Source: Micromonospora sp. CB01531 | GTDB lineage: Bacteria > Actinomycetota > Actinomycetes > Mycobacteriales > Micromonosporaceae | NCBI RefSeq assembly: GCF_001905095.1 | Contig: NZ_LWLS01000118.1 | Span: 1-35,620 of the forward strand | Length of the DNA: 35,620 nt | Reading direction: 5' to 3' | Part shown: piece after piece, positions 1 to 8,200 of the stretch | How the letters are laid out: every line of letters starts with the position of its first letter | Position numbering within the stretch: the first letter of the stretch is position 1 | The notes under the pieces: generated by a model | Told to the model about the DNA's origin: nothing | What the model saw: the letters and a program-made list of their open reading frames with translations, nothing else | Databases searched by the model: none | Translations under genes and position numbers: made by a program

Positions 1-149
1 ACCGGCCACCTATTTGCGAGACAGAACACTAGTCTCCTGAGCTTGGACGGGCCACAGCTCACACATCGGATTACTATCCAGCCTCATCGCTGTTACGCAC
101 CGTCACCACCGGATTTGAGCCAGAGCCGTTATTTGTACACACCCCATCG

Positions 150-257
150 ATGGCAGTGGCGGTGTTGGAGCCGCTGCTGCCCGAGGGCGCGCAGCGCGGC
201 CGGCCACCGACCTTCGACGCCGAGGCAGACCGGCGGCACCATGCCGTGGCCAACTAA
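150..257 (+). pseudogene. IS5-like transposase N-terminal remnant
   Basis: A 35-codon reading frame from ATG at 150 to TAA at 257 encodes LEPLLPEGAQRGRPP near its start. This resembles the N-terminal signature of IS5-family transposases (LxPLLP followed by RGRPP). The rest of the transposase, including the DDE catalytic residues, is missing, and no terminal inverted repeats are visible. I read it as a decayed insertion-sequence fragment. The motif is short, so the family assignment is tentative. Confidence 0.45.
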
Positions 258-808
258 ATCTGATCTCCTCCGTCGACAGGGACGAACGTTCCGGTGCGCT
301 CCGACCAGCCGACTTCGCCGCCCTTGATGACGAGGTGTGACTCCAGCCTGGGGTCCTCATAGAAGCGCCGATATCCAGCGAAAAACTCACAGCCCGCCGG
401 GCAGTTGCCTGCCGTGCAGGCACCGCAGGGCAGATCGGCATGCGCGACCAGCCAGAGCAGCAGCGCCTCGATGTCCCACTCGTCGTCGGGGTGCATCTCC
501 TGACGTACCGCGAGTGCCCAACCCACCTGGCCGGCGCCATCGCGTCGGACCAGTTCAGAGAAGAGCGTGCCCGGAATGTGGTGACCGGCCCCTCGGCCAT
601 CGAGGATGGGGTGCGGCTCGTCATCGACCACGAGGTTGCCGTCCTCGTCCTCGTACATCGCTCTGGCAACCGGGGAGAGTGTCGACCAGATAGGTAGCTC
701 GCGAGGTTGTGGCGCCAAGCCGAGATGCCAGCGAAGCTCGCTGACCTCGTCATCCGACAGATCGTCACGTAGGTCGATCGCCACCATCAACTCTCGGGTG
801 TCAGCCAT
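254..808 (-). CDS. hypothetical protein with a Cys-containing C-terminal motif
   Basis: This is a 184-residue acidic protein that I do not recognise. The reading frame stays open upstream, but the ATG at 808 (MADTREL) is the best start, because upstream the composition becomes low-complexity Ser/Pro/Ala. The C-terminal third holds four cysteines in the pattern CGACTAGNCPAGC, which could bind a metal or form disulphides, followed by an aromatic stretch (EFFAGYRRFYEDPRLESH). No signal peptide or membrane segment is seen. The ribosome site before 808 is weak. Its start overlaps the start of a small divergent plus-strand frame by two bases. It sits among transposase remnants, so it may be accessory. 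It is probably a real gene on codon usage and uninterrupted length, but its function is unknown. Confidence 0.55.
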   Translation of the reverse strand: MADTRELMVAIDLRDDLSDDEVSELRWHLGLAPQPRELPIWSTLSPVARAMYEDEDGNLVVDDEPHPILDGRGAGHHIPGTLFSELVRRDGAGQVGWALAVRQEMHPDDEWDIEALLLWLVAHADLPCGACTAGNCPAGCEFFAGYRRFYEDPRLESHLVIKGGEVGWSERTGTFVPVDGGDQI

Positions 809-1013
809 GGCGGCACACCATACCCGGCCCGGTTCCGCCACACCGACCGTGCGGTCCGGTGAGGATGACCCGCTGGGAATCGGCAAGGCAATCAGCGCCG
901 CCACCCAGGTGAGCGTCGGTGCCGGGCTTTGGCTGCTCACGCTCGCTGGACTGGTGGGCGCCGCCACCGCGGCGCTGATCATGCTCAGCCGTTACCGCGC
1001 CGCTGCCAGATGA
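807..1013 (+). CDS. possible small single-pass membrane protein
   Basis: This 68-residue frame starts at ATG 807, divergent from the hypothetical gene on the other strand. Its C-terminal half (GAGLWLLTLAGLVGAATAAL) is a plausible transmembrane helix followed by a basic tail (SRYRAAAR). The N-terminal half is polar and low-complexity. There is no strong Shine-Dalgarno sequence. The alternative is that the segment is the non-coding spacer upstream of the minus-strand gene and the hydrophobicity is incidental to GC-rich DNA. I keep it only because the helix is well formed and ends close to the stop codon. Confidence 0.3.
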   Translation: MAAHHTRPGSATPTVRSGEDDPLGIGKAISAATQVSVGAGLWLLTLAGLVGAATAALIMLSRYRAAAR

Positions 1014-1244
1014 TGTGAAAGTTGCAGGGTGGCGTCGCCAGCGGCACGCCTGGGTGACCTGCCCACTTCAACCCGGGGCGGGGAAAGGCAGCTCCGGGCC
1101 CGGGTTGTTGTGCGAGTGCGAAGGCCGGCGTGGAGCTGTACGCGTTGGTGCTCCTCGAAGCGTTCGCCGTAGTTGGTGTTCTCGTCTTCCCGGCCGACCA
1201 GCTCAGAGCCCACATGCGCCGCGCTCGGTATCTCACCCCCGGAT
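1014..1244. other. spacer without a supportable gene
   Basis: On the minus strand a short frame near 1213-1150 reads ENTNYGERFEEHQR, which looks protein-like, but it degenerates downstream and has no recognisable homologue. I see no RNA gene, strong hairpin or promoter here. It is probably decayed sequence like the flanking pseudogenes. Confidence 0.3.
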
Positions 1245-1866
1245 CTAGTTGCCGCAGTTGCGGGACGTGAACATCTCGTCGGAGGACCGGATCGTCACCG
1301 TCACCTTCTTCGCGGCGGTGATGAAGCTTGTTGGCCCTGATGGTTCCGTTGGCGCCGGTCCGTTCCCAGTAGCAGTCCTCCACCCTGCCGCCGTTGAGGT
1401 GGCGTGATCGTCTGGTAGGTGCCGGGCTTGACCTCCGCGCCGACCTCGTAGCTGCCGTCGGTGAAGCCGGTCTTCGCCTTTTTCCAGTCGGCGAGGAACT
1501 GCGGGCAGTCCCGCAGGCGAGTCTCGTTGACGTCGTCCTTGTTCTCGATGAACGCGTCGAGCGCGCCGCCGCCCAGCTGCTTCGAGTAGTACGCGGCGTC
1601 GCAGGTGTCCCCGGTCAGGAAGTCGTTGTCGCAGCCGCCCTCGTAGCTTCCCAGAGAGGTGTCGCACAGGGTCCAGGCTTCGGCGGCGGTGTCGGGCTCA
1701 GGCTGACGAAAGGGGTGGGCGACGGCGTCGGGAACGGTGTGGGGCTGGCCGAGGTGGCGGCGACCGAAGGCGAGCTGGTGGCCCCGACCGCCTGGTGCTG
1801 CTGCCCGCCGCCGGAGCCCGCACCGGAAAGCGGGCCGGGCGGGGTCACCGGTCGGCCCACCCGCAC
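1245..1866 (-). pseudogene. frameshifted secreted/lipoprotein-type protein
   Basis: Read on the minus strand, three frames must be joined to give one sensible protein. First comes a Ser/Thr/Pro linker (SPTPFPTPSPTPF, about 1750). Next is a Cys-rich domain (TLCDTSLGSYEGGCDNDF to SYEVGAEVKPGTYQT, about 1680-1405). Then come EDCYWERTGANGTIRAN (about 1380-1330) and FITAAKKVTVTIRSSDEMF ending SRNCGN at 1245. The pattern 'G-Y-x-V-G-x-x-x-K-P-G-T-Y ... C-Y-W-x-R ... S-x-C' is that of a family of small secreted actinobacterial proteins. Frame changes fall near 1700, 1395 and 1328. The expected signal peptide is absent, and the upstream sequence is instead an IS701-like remnant. Either the gene is dead and truncated, or the sequence has indels. 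Confidence 0.6.
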
Positions 1867-1948
1867 CCGAGCCTGTGTCGATGCTCGGTTGGCGTGGGCT
1901 GGCCGGTTCGCTCACTACGAGGGGGCGGGGTGGTAGGAGGACGGCCAC

Positions 1949-2203
1949 ATGTCGAACGCCGCCGACTACGAGGAGATAGCCGACGCCCGCGCTGTTCAAG
2001 TTCGGCTCCCCGTCCTGGGTTGGGGCGCCGTAGACCTCGTCGCCGGTCACCCACCCGGTCGGCATGTCGTCGTCGAGCGTCGCAGTGACTATCTGTCGGT
2101 CCGGGGCCGGTTTCGCGGCGAAGGTGGCCTCGTCTGGGATGACGGCGTCCGCCCGGCGGTCGGGGAGGGCGCGCCGTGCCAGGGTCACGACCTCGTTTGC
2201 CCG
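1949..2203 (-). pseudogene. IS701-family transposase remnant (DDE core fragment)
   Basis: About 85 residues on the minus strand match the catalytic core of IS701-family transposases. They contain IPDEATFAAKPAPDRQIV, then MPTGWVTGDEVYGA, and then GVGYLLVV. In the intact family the WVTGDEVYG motif carries a catalytic aspartate and is followed by the 'GVGYVLAV' strand. The N-terminal and C-terminal parts are gone and the sequence runs into the linker of the neighbouring secreted-protein pseudogene in the same frame. This suggests the element inserted in, or recombined into, that gene. No terminal repeats were recognised. Confidence 0.6.
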
Positions 2204-2293
2204 GAGTGCTGCGCGACGGTTGGTGGCCGACCGTCTGCATCGGTGATTCGGGGCGGCGGGGTTGACGTGGCCAGGCGTGGCATGGATTCTCAT

Positions 2294-2309
2294 TACTGGT
2301 ATAGACCAC
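2294..2309. promoter_or_regulatory. DasR/dre-like GntR operator upstream of the GH84 gene
   Basis: The sequence ACTGGTATAGACCA (2295-2308) is an imperfect palindrome with TGGT/ACCA half-sites. It differs by one base from the first 14 bases of the Streptomyces DasR site ACTGGTCTAGACCACT. The 14-mer 2294-2307 recurs exactly, in inverted orientation, at 6854-6867 in the promoter of the sugar-transporter operon. The only HutC/DasR-like regulator in the window is encoded between the two sites. The site lies about 340 bp ahead of the GH84 start, so the transcript would have a long leader. TATAGA at 2300-2305 inside the site could act as a -10 box. Confidence 0.65.
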
Positions 2310-2638
2310 CTGGCTTTACTGATTTTGGTTGGGGGGGAGTCGCGGATGCAGCGCGGAGTTCGGGTGTCGTTTGGCGGCGCGACTGTCGCGTTGGCTGCAC
2401 GCCAACCTGGGCGGCGGCGTCTGCGTCCACCCGAACGAGTCCGGTTGCGCCGGCCCGGCTCGGCGGATGCGCCGGCCTGTCGTGCGAGCGCGACCCCGGA
2501 TCCCGACGGCCGGCCGCATGCCTGCCGACCCGACCGGACTGGCGGACCTTGGGTCGGTCAGCCTTTGCGGCGGCCCGCTCAGTCTGTGCCACGCCGGGAT
2601 GCATATCGATACCACGCACTGGCCCAAATTGAATGAGT
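2310..2638 (+). other. long leader/spacer before the GH84 gene
   Basis: About 330 bases separate the operator from the ribosome site of the GH84 gene. Open frames run through the region on both strands, but all are Arg/Pro-rich and look like GC-bias shadows. I recognise no conserved domain, riboswitch or terminator. It may be untranslated leader, or eroded sequence next to the IS remnants. Confidence 0.35.
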
Positions 2639-2650
2639 GGAGGTCTGATG

Positions 2651-5600
2651 ATGTTGTCGCGCTTGTTTCGTGGCTATCGCCGCGCCGGAATATTTGCCGG
2701 ATTGGTCGGGCTCGCCATTGGCCTGGTGAGTCCTCCGCCGGCTCGGGGCGAGGCCCGGGCTCCTGATCGAGGGGGCGTGGCGCGCATTCTTCCGGCGCCG
2801 CAGCGGGTAGCGCCGCGCCCGGGATCCGTTGTCCTGCCCGACAATATCGATGTCGTCGCCGGCGCGGCCGTGGATCCGGCGGCGAGGGAATCTCTTCTGG
2901 ACGTGCTCGGCACGCGCGGGGTAACTGCCAGGGTCGTCGAAAGCGCGGACGGGTCGGCATCACGTCCGGTGATCTTCCTGGGCGGCCCGGACGAGACGTC
3001 GGCAAGCACCGCCGCGCTGAGTGCCCTCGGGGTGGAGGGGCCAGCGGGGTTGCCCGGTCAGGGGTACGTGCTGGCGGCCGGACCCGATCGGCGCGGCCGG
3101 CCGCGGATCGTCCTCGCGGGTGTGGACGGCGCTGGCACCTTCTACGCCGTTCAGTCACTTCGTCAGCTGCTCGTGTCAAAAGGCTCCCGGGTGGCCGTCG
3201 GCGGCGTGCAGATTCGTGACTGGCCGGGCTACAAGGTCCGTGGCGGCATGGAATCCTTCTACGGACCGGTGTGGTCGCAGGAGGATCGGCGCTCGCAGAT
3301 CGAGTTCCTGGCGCGGCACAAGATGAACCAGTTTTTCTACGGACCGGCGGACGACCTGCGTACCGGGTCGAACTGGGGCTCCTTGTACGGCGAGGCTGAG
3401 CTGGCCCTGATGAAGGAGATCGTCGACTTGGCGAAGGCACGTCACGTCGACTTTGTCTACCGGGTCTCGCCGGAGGCGCCGATGGCGCCCAGCAAGGGGA
3501 TCTGCCACGTACGCGACGCCGATCGAGCCAAGCTGCTGGCCCGCTTCGAGCAGTTGTGGGAGATCGGGATCCGCAGCTACGTCATCGCCTGGGACGACGT
3601 GTCGGGCGACTTCGCGTGCCAGGAGGACCGGGACGCCTACCGTGGCGACCGGTCGCCGCTCGCGGCAGCCCAGGCCGGTGTCACCAACTTCGTGCAGAGC
3701 GAGTTCATCTCCAAGCGCGCCGGCGCCAGCCGCATGGTGACCGTGCCGACGGAGTACCAGGGCATGACGCAGACCCCGTACAAGGACCGCTTCGACGAGT
3801 TGCTGAGCACCGAGGTCGACCTTTACTGGACGGGTCCAGCAACGGTCTCACCGAGCATCACCGAGGATGACCTCCGGGCCGCGCAGGAGGTGTGGCCACG
3901 GCATCGGATCATGATCTGGGACAACTACCCGGTCAACGACTACGCCCGCAAGCAACTGCTGTTGGGCCCGCTGGTAAATCGCGACGCCGGTATGGCGGAC
4001 GACGCCATCGGCATCTCCTTCAACGAGCTCGTCGCCGACCAGGAGGCATCCCAGATCCCACTCGGCACCCAGGCCGACTACGCCTGGAACCCCGGGGCCT
4101 ACGACGCGGATCGCTCATGGACCCGCACCCTGCAGATCCTCGGCGGCAACGCGTACCAGGAGCTGCGGCTCTTCGCCGAGAACAACAAGGCCAGCCGCCT
4201 CGACAACACCGCACGGCCGGAGTTCGCCGCGCTCATCACCCGCCTCATCGCCGACTACCGGGCGGGCCGATCCGTGGACGCCCAGCTCGTCCAGCTCGAC
4301 GGCGAGCTACGCCGCCTCGAGGAACTTCCCGCCGCGCTGCGGGCGAAGCTCGACAACCCTCTGCTCCTCAAGCAGATCGGGCCGTGGCTGGACCGGGTCG
4401 GAATGACCGGCCAGGCGGGTCGGGCGGCCGTGGGCATCCTTCGCGCTCAGGACCGGGGAGACGGCGAAGCCGCCTGGCTGGCCCGGCGGGAGCAGGCGCG
4501 TACCCGCGGCATCCTCGACAGGACGTGGCACCAGATCAGTCCCGGTCCGGTCGAGGATCTCCTCAGTTTCGCGGCAACCGAGAACGACGGCTACATCGGT
4601 GACCGCTGGTACGGCGACCTCGGAACCCCCACTGGCGCACCGGCTGCCGCTGGTGGGTCTGGGCTGGGCAACCTGACCGACCGGCGTGATGACACGGCCT
4701 ACGTTGCCGCCGGAAAGCCAGCGGACGGTGACGCGATCACGGTCCCGATCACCAAACCGCACCGGCTCTCCGCGGTGACCGTAGTTCAGGATGCGACTGC
4801 TCCCGCCGACGGCATGATCCAGGCGCTGGTCGAGGGCACCTGGGTGGATCTTGGGCCGCTCGCGGAGGGATTCACCAAGGTGCCGGCCCAGGACCCGGCG
4901 GCCAGCGCGGTACGGATCCGGTGGACTCCGGGTTCCGTCGCGCCGCGCGTCTACGAGATCGTCCCGCACTACTCCGACGTGCTCAGCGGTAGCGCATCAA
5001 TCGACCCGCCAGGCTCGCTCGTCAACCCGGGGGCAACCAAGCGGTTCCAGGTCGCCTTCGAGGTGTTCGCTCCGGCCAACCTGAGTGGACGCGTCACCGC
5101 CAGCGGCCCGGCTGACTGGACCTTCAACCCGGCGACGCAGAACCTTCGCGTCCGGCCGGATGGCCGGACCATCGTCACGAGTGTGCCGGTTGAGGTGACG
5201 GTCCCAGCGGACGCCGCCCGGGGGCGTCACGAGGTCACGGTGACCGTGCACATGGACAGCGTCACACCGATCAACCTGTCGCTCCCGATCCTGGTCGAGG
5301 AGGGCAGCTACCCGGAGTTCGTGGCGGGGGCGAACCCGGCTGGCTACTGGCGACTGGGCGAGGCGGCCGGTTCCGCGACAGCCGTCGACAGCTCTAACAG
5401 CGGACAGAACGGGACCTATCGGGACGGCGCACGACCGGGCGCCGACGGTGTGCTTGCCGACAACGGTGCGGCCGATGTCTCGGCCGGCTACATCGACGTG
5501 CCGCGGAGCGCGCGAACGAACGTGCACGTACCGTTCACGTTGGAAGCGTGGGTCAAGCTCGACCAGCTTGCCCCGGCCCCCGGACAGGCGATCATCGAGA

Positions 5601-5971
5601 GTTACGACAAACCGGCGGTCAACGGGTACGCGCTGCGGGTCAGTGCCGGGGTGCTGCAGGCATGGTCGCTAGGTGCGGCAGGCAAGGGATACGGCGTCGT
5701 GTCGGGTCGTACCAGGCTGACGACGAACAGGTGGCACCATGTCGCAGCTGTGTTCGACGGATCGCGGCTAACCGTGTACCTCGACGGCGTCGCGGACAGC
5801 AGCATCGCGACGGCGGTGGTCCCCGGTAGCGGTACGGCAAGCATCAAGCTTGGTGGCCGCGGGGACGACACATTCCAGCGGCTGAAGGGCGACCTCGACG
5901 AAGCGGCTGTCTACGATCGCGCGCTGAGCGCGGCCGAGCTACAGGAGCACTACTTCGCCGGGCTCGGGTGA
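2651..5971 (+). CDS. secreted GH84 beta-N-acetylglucosaminidase (O-GlcNAcase-like), multidomain
   Basis: A secreted hydrolase of 1106 residues predicted to release N-acetylglucosamine from glycans or glycoproteins. An n-region rich in Arg and a hydrophobic core (AGIFAGLVGLAIGLV) form a Sec signal peptide over about residues 1-33. A GH20b-type N-terminal domain (LPAPQRVAPRPGSVVLPDN) precedes the GH84 catalytic barrel (about 195-480: RGGMESFYGPVWSQEDR, KMNQFFYGPADD). The catalytic Asp pair typical of substrate-assisted GH84 enzymes is in IAWDDVS at about residues 315-316. A helical region, a discoidin-like stretch (about 650-770), an NPCBM-associated NEW3-type beta domain (about 778-885) and a C-terminal LamG/jelly-roll domain (about 888-1105, YWRLGEAAG to LDEAAVYDRAL) follow. 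Start: GGAGG at 2639-2643 is 7 bases before ATG 2651; ATGs at 2648 and 2633 are worse spaced. A dre-like operator lies upstream. The family is clear; the natural substrate is not. Confidence 0.9.
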   Translation: MLSRLFRGYRRAGIFAGLVGLAIGLVSPPPARGEARAPDRGGVARILPAPQRVAPRPGSVVLPDNIDVVAGAAVDPAARESLLDVLGTRGVTARVVESADGSASRPVIFLGGPDETSASTAALSALGVEGPAGLPGQGYVLAAGPDRRGRPRIVLAGVDGAGTFYAVQSLRQLLVSKGSRVAVGGVQIRDWPGYKVRGGMESFYGPVWSQEDRRSQIEFLARHKMNQFFYGPADDLRTGSNWGSLYGEAELALMKEIVDLAKARHVDFVYRVSPEAPMAPSKGICHVRDADRAKLLARFEQLWEIGIRSYVIAWDDVSGDFACQEDRDAYRGDRSPLAAAQAGVTNFVQSEFISKRAGASRMVTVPTEYQGMTQTPYKDRFDELLSTEVDLYWTGPATVSPSITEDDLRAAQEVWPRHRIMIWDNYPVNDYARKQLLLGPLVNRDAGMADDAIGISFNELVADQEASQIPLGTQADYAWNPGAYDADRSWTRTLQILGGNAYQELRLFAENNKASRLDNTARPEFAALITRLIADYRAGRSVDAQLVQLDGELRRLEELPAALRAKLDNPLLLKQIGPWLDRVGMTGQAGRAAVGILRAQDRGDGEAAWLARREQARTRGILDRTWHQISPGPVEDLLSFAATENDGYIGDRWYGDLGTPTGAPAAAGGSGLGNLTDRRDDTAYVAAGKPADGDAITVPITKPHRLSAVTVVQDATAPADGMIQALVEGTWVDLGPLAEGFTKVPAQDPAASAVRIRWTPGSVAPRVYEIVPHYSDVLSGSASIDPPGSLVNPGATKRFQVAFEVFAPANLSGRVTASGPADWTFNPATQNLRVRPDGRTIVTSVPVEVTVPADAARGRHEVTVTVHMDSVTPINLSLPILVEEGSYPEFVAGANPAGYWRLGEAAGSATAVDSSNSGQNGTYRDGARPGADGVLADNGAADVSAGYIDVPRSARTNVHVPFTLEAWVKLDQLAPAPGQAIIESYDKPAVNGYALRVSAGVLQAWSLGAAGKGYGVVSGRTRLTTNRWHHVAAVFDGSRLTVYLDGVADSSIATAVVPGSGTASIKLGGRGDDTFQRLKGDLDEAAVYDRALSAAELQEHYFAGLG

Positions 5972-5976
5972 CCGGA

Positions 5977-6032
5977 CCATCCGGATGCGCGTCAGCCGTT
6001 CTGGGAAGGGGGGCTGACGCGCATCCGGATGG
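5977..6032. terminator. perfect 21-bp hairpin between convergent GH84 and GntR genes
   Basis: The 21 bases at 5977-5997 are the exact reverse complement of 6012-6032, with a 14-base loop. The hairpin starts five bases after the GH84 stop codon. Its left arm covers the stop codon of the GntR gene, and its right arm lies inside the last codons of that gene (encoding IRMRVSP). There is no U tract, as is common for actinomycete terminators. Because it is symmetric, it can terminate transcription from both sides. Confidence 0.8.
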
Positions 6033-6765
6033 CGTAGCGATCCCCGCGGTAGAGTGATCGCCCGAACTCCACGACCTTCCCCATGTTGTCGACGGAGATA
6101 CGTTCTATCAGGAACGCCGGGCTGTCCTCGGTGACTTCGAGCCGCTTCGCCTCGGTGGCGGTCAGGCGGGCGATGGTGACGGTCTGGCGTGCCGATTCGA
6201 GCCGCACCCCGAAGACGCGGCCCAGCACCTCGTACAGCGAGTCGTCGCGCCCCATCACCGTCGGCAGGGTGGGGAACCGGGCCGCGGCGAGATTGGTCCG
6301 CTCCAGCGCCATCGGGATGCCGTCCGCGGTACGAATCCGCTCGATGTAGTGGGTCGGGTCGCCCGGGGCGATGCCGAGGCTGGCCGCGACGGCGCGGGTC
6401 GCCGGGCGGGTACGGGCGCGGTACGACTTGGCGCCCGGTGTCATGCCGCGCATCCGCATGTCCTCGCTGAACGAGCGGAAGATCTCCGAGTGGGTCAGCG
6501 TGGGGTGCTGCACGAAGGTCCCGCGCCCGGGCACCCGCCGGACCATTCCCTTCGACTCCAGCGCGTCGATGGAGCCCCGGACGGTCATCCGGGCGACGCC
6601 GAAACGTTCGGCGAGGACCCGCTCCGAGGGGAGCAGCGCACCGTCCCGCGAGTTCAGGACCATGGCGGTGAGCACGTCCCTGATGTGCTCGCCTTTGCCG
6701 CCGTTGTGTTCCGCCAGCAGAGACTCGAGCGCCTCGTCGCTCGGCTCGTGTCGCCTCCTTGGCAC
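5992..6765 (-). CDS. GntR-family (HutC/DasR-like) transcriptional regulator
   Basis: A 257-residue DNA-binding repressor type. The N-terminal winged helix-turn-helix is at about residues 45-85 (LPSERVLAERFGVARMTVRG, then SKGMVRRVPGRGTFV). It is followed by a UTRA ligand-binding domain from about residue 98 (SFSEDMRMRGMTPGAK, ending FGRSLYRGDRYAIRMRV). UTRA domains of this group bind phosphorylated sugars such as GlcN-6-P or GlcNAc-6-P in DasR and NagR. I chose the GTG at 6765 (VPRRRHEP) because AAGGAG lies about 10 bases upstream; the ATG at 6840 would add 25 unconserved residues and sit almost in the operator of the divergent operon. It lies between two copies of a dre-like site, which argues that it controls both the GH84 gene and the transporter operon. 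Its ligand is inferred, not seen. Confidence 0.9.
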   Translation of the reverse strand: MPRRRHEPSDEALESLLAEHNGGKGEHIRDVLTAMVLNSRDGALLPSERVLAERFGVARMTVRGSIDALESKGMVRRVPGRGTFVQHPTLTHSEIFRSFSEDMRMRGMTPGAKSYRARTRPATRAVAASLGIAPGDPTHYIERIRTADGIPMALERTNLAAARFPTLPTVMGRDDSLYEVLGRVFGVRLESARQTVTIARLTATEAKRLEVTEDSPAFLIERISVDNMGKVVEFGRSLYRGDRYAIRMRVSPPSQNG

Positions 6766-6844
6766 CGGACCCGCTCTCCTTCCCACGCAGTTGGAGTCAT
6801 CGTACGGGCATTTCCCGTCCCGCCGTTGGCCTCGGCGCAACCCG

Positions 6845-6871
6845 TTGACCGCCGGTCTATACCAGTATTAC
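6845..6871 (+). promoter_or_regulatory. promoter with embedded dre-like operator for the sugar-transporter operon
   Basis: TTGACC at 6845-6850 is a good -35 box, and TATTAC at 6866-6871 or the overlapping TTACGC is a candidate -10. The operator GGTCTATACCAGTA (6854-6867) fills the spacer between them, the classical position for repression by occlusion. It is the exact inverted copy of the site upstream of the GH84 gene. The divergent GntR gene starts at 6765, so the same site may also autoregulate it. Confidence 0.6.
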
Positions 6872-6925
6872 GCTCGGCGCGTCCGCCAGGTCCGGAGGGT
6901 GGCGGCCACGACGATCGGAGACGAG

Positions 6926-8200
6926 ATGCCCAGAAGATTCGGTGCGATAGGGGTGGTGGCGACACTCGCCGTCACCCTTGCCGCCTGCGCCCCGGGCGAC
7001 AGCGGGGACGGTGGCGGCGACGCCGTCAACCTGAAGGTCTGGGGCTGGCGGCAGGAGGATGTCGCGGCGTACAAGAAGATCTTCCAGATCTACGAGAAGG
7101 CCCACCCGGGCGTGACCGTGGAGTACGTCCCCTACAAGAACACCGAATACGACACCATCCTCAAGACCGGGCTCACCGATGCCAACGGCCCCGACGTCGC
7201 GCAGCTGCGCTCCTACGGACTACTCCAGCCGCTGGTCGGCTCCGGCAGCCTGGTGCCCCTCGACGACCAGGTCGACAAGCTGAGCGGATTCCCGAAGCCG
7301 ATCCTCGACGGCGCGAAGGGCGACAAGGACGGACACGTCTACGGGGTTCCGTTCGCGATCCAGACACTGCACGTCATCTACAACAAGAAGATCTTCGCCG
7401 ACAACGGCATCGACGCCCCCACCACCTGGGCGGACATGATCGCGGGCTTCGACAAGCTCAGCAAGGCCGGCGTCACCCCGCTGGCGAACACCGTCACCGA
7501 CAAGTGGATGCTGCCGATCGAGCAGGAGATCTTCGGAGCCACCACCTACGGCGGCCCCGACTACCTCACCAAGATGCTCAACGGCTCAGCGAAATTCACC
7601 GACGCCCCCTGGGTGAAATCGCTCGAAACCTGGAAGAGCACCCAGAAGTACTGGCCGGCGCAGGCGTCCGGGGTGAGCTACACCGACGCGCAGGCCCTCT
7701 TCACCTCCGGCCGGGCCGCCATGTTCCCCGGTGGCGTGTGGGAGCTCGCCGGATTCAAGAAGGCCAACCCCCAGCTCGACCTGGGCATCTTCAACGCGCC
7801 GCCGGCCCCCGGCGCCTCGGTCGACAAGACGCTGGTGCCCGGCTACGTCGACGGGTCGTTCGGCGTCTCGGCGAAGTCCCGCCACCGGGACGCGGCGCTG
7901 GACCTCGTGCGATGGATGGCGACGAAGGAGTTCGGCACGGCGCTGTCCAACGAGCTTCAGCAGATCTCCCCGGTACCGGGCGTCGAGCCGCAGGACGAAC
8001 TCCTGGCGCAGGCACTCAAGGGATACCAGGCGAACCCCAGCCCGTACGTCACCTACGCCTACTTCTCCGGCGGCACACCCACCGCCTGGGACCTCGCCTC
8101 CGAGGCGTTCTCCGACTACGTCCTGGACCGAAGCAACGCCGCCGACGCGGCCGCACACATCCAACGAGGGGTCGATCAGTGGTTCCGGCCCAAGAACTGA
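6926..8200 (+). CDS. extracellular sugar-binding lipoprotein of an ABC importer (family 1)
   Basis: A 424-residue solute-binding lipoprotein that would capture an oligosaccharide or amino sugar outside the membrane and deliver it to the two permeases downstream. The N-terminus has a signal peptide ending in the lipobox LAAC, with Cys21 as the lipidated residue, followed by a Gly/Asp-rich linker. Family-1 features follow: LKVWGWRQEDVAAYKKIF, a hinge region near VYGVPFAIQTLHVIYNKKIF, and ALFTSGRAAMFPGGVWEL in the C-lobe. The ATG at 6926 is preceded by GGAG with 5-base spacing; longer upstream frames overlap the operator and are not credible. The operon context suggests GlcNAc, chitobiose or a related hexosaminide as ligand, comparable to DasA or NgcE, but specificity cannot be read from sequence. 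Confidence 0.9.
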   Translation: MPRRFGAIGVVATLAVTLAACAPGDSGDGGGDAVNLKVWGWRQEDVAAYKKIFQIYEKAHPGVTVEYVPYKNTEYDTILKTGLTDANGPDVAQLRSYGLLQPLVGSGSLVPLDDQVDKLSGFPKPILDGAKGDKDGHVYGVPFAIQTLHVIYNKKIFADNGIDAPTTWADMIAGFDKLSKAGVTPLANTVTDKWMLPIEQEIFGATTYGGPDYLTKMLNGSAKFTDAPWVKSLETWKSTQKYWPAQASGVSYTDAQALFTSGRAAMFPGGVWELAGFKKANPQLDLGIFNAPPAPGASVDKTLVPGYVDGSFGVSAKSRHRDAALDLVRWMATKEFGTALSNELQQISPVPGVEPQDELLAQALKGYQANPSPYVTYAYFSGGTPTAWDLASEAFSDYVLDRSNAADAAAHIQRGVDQWFRPKN

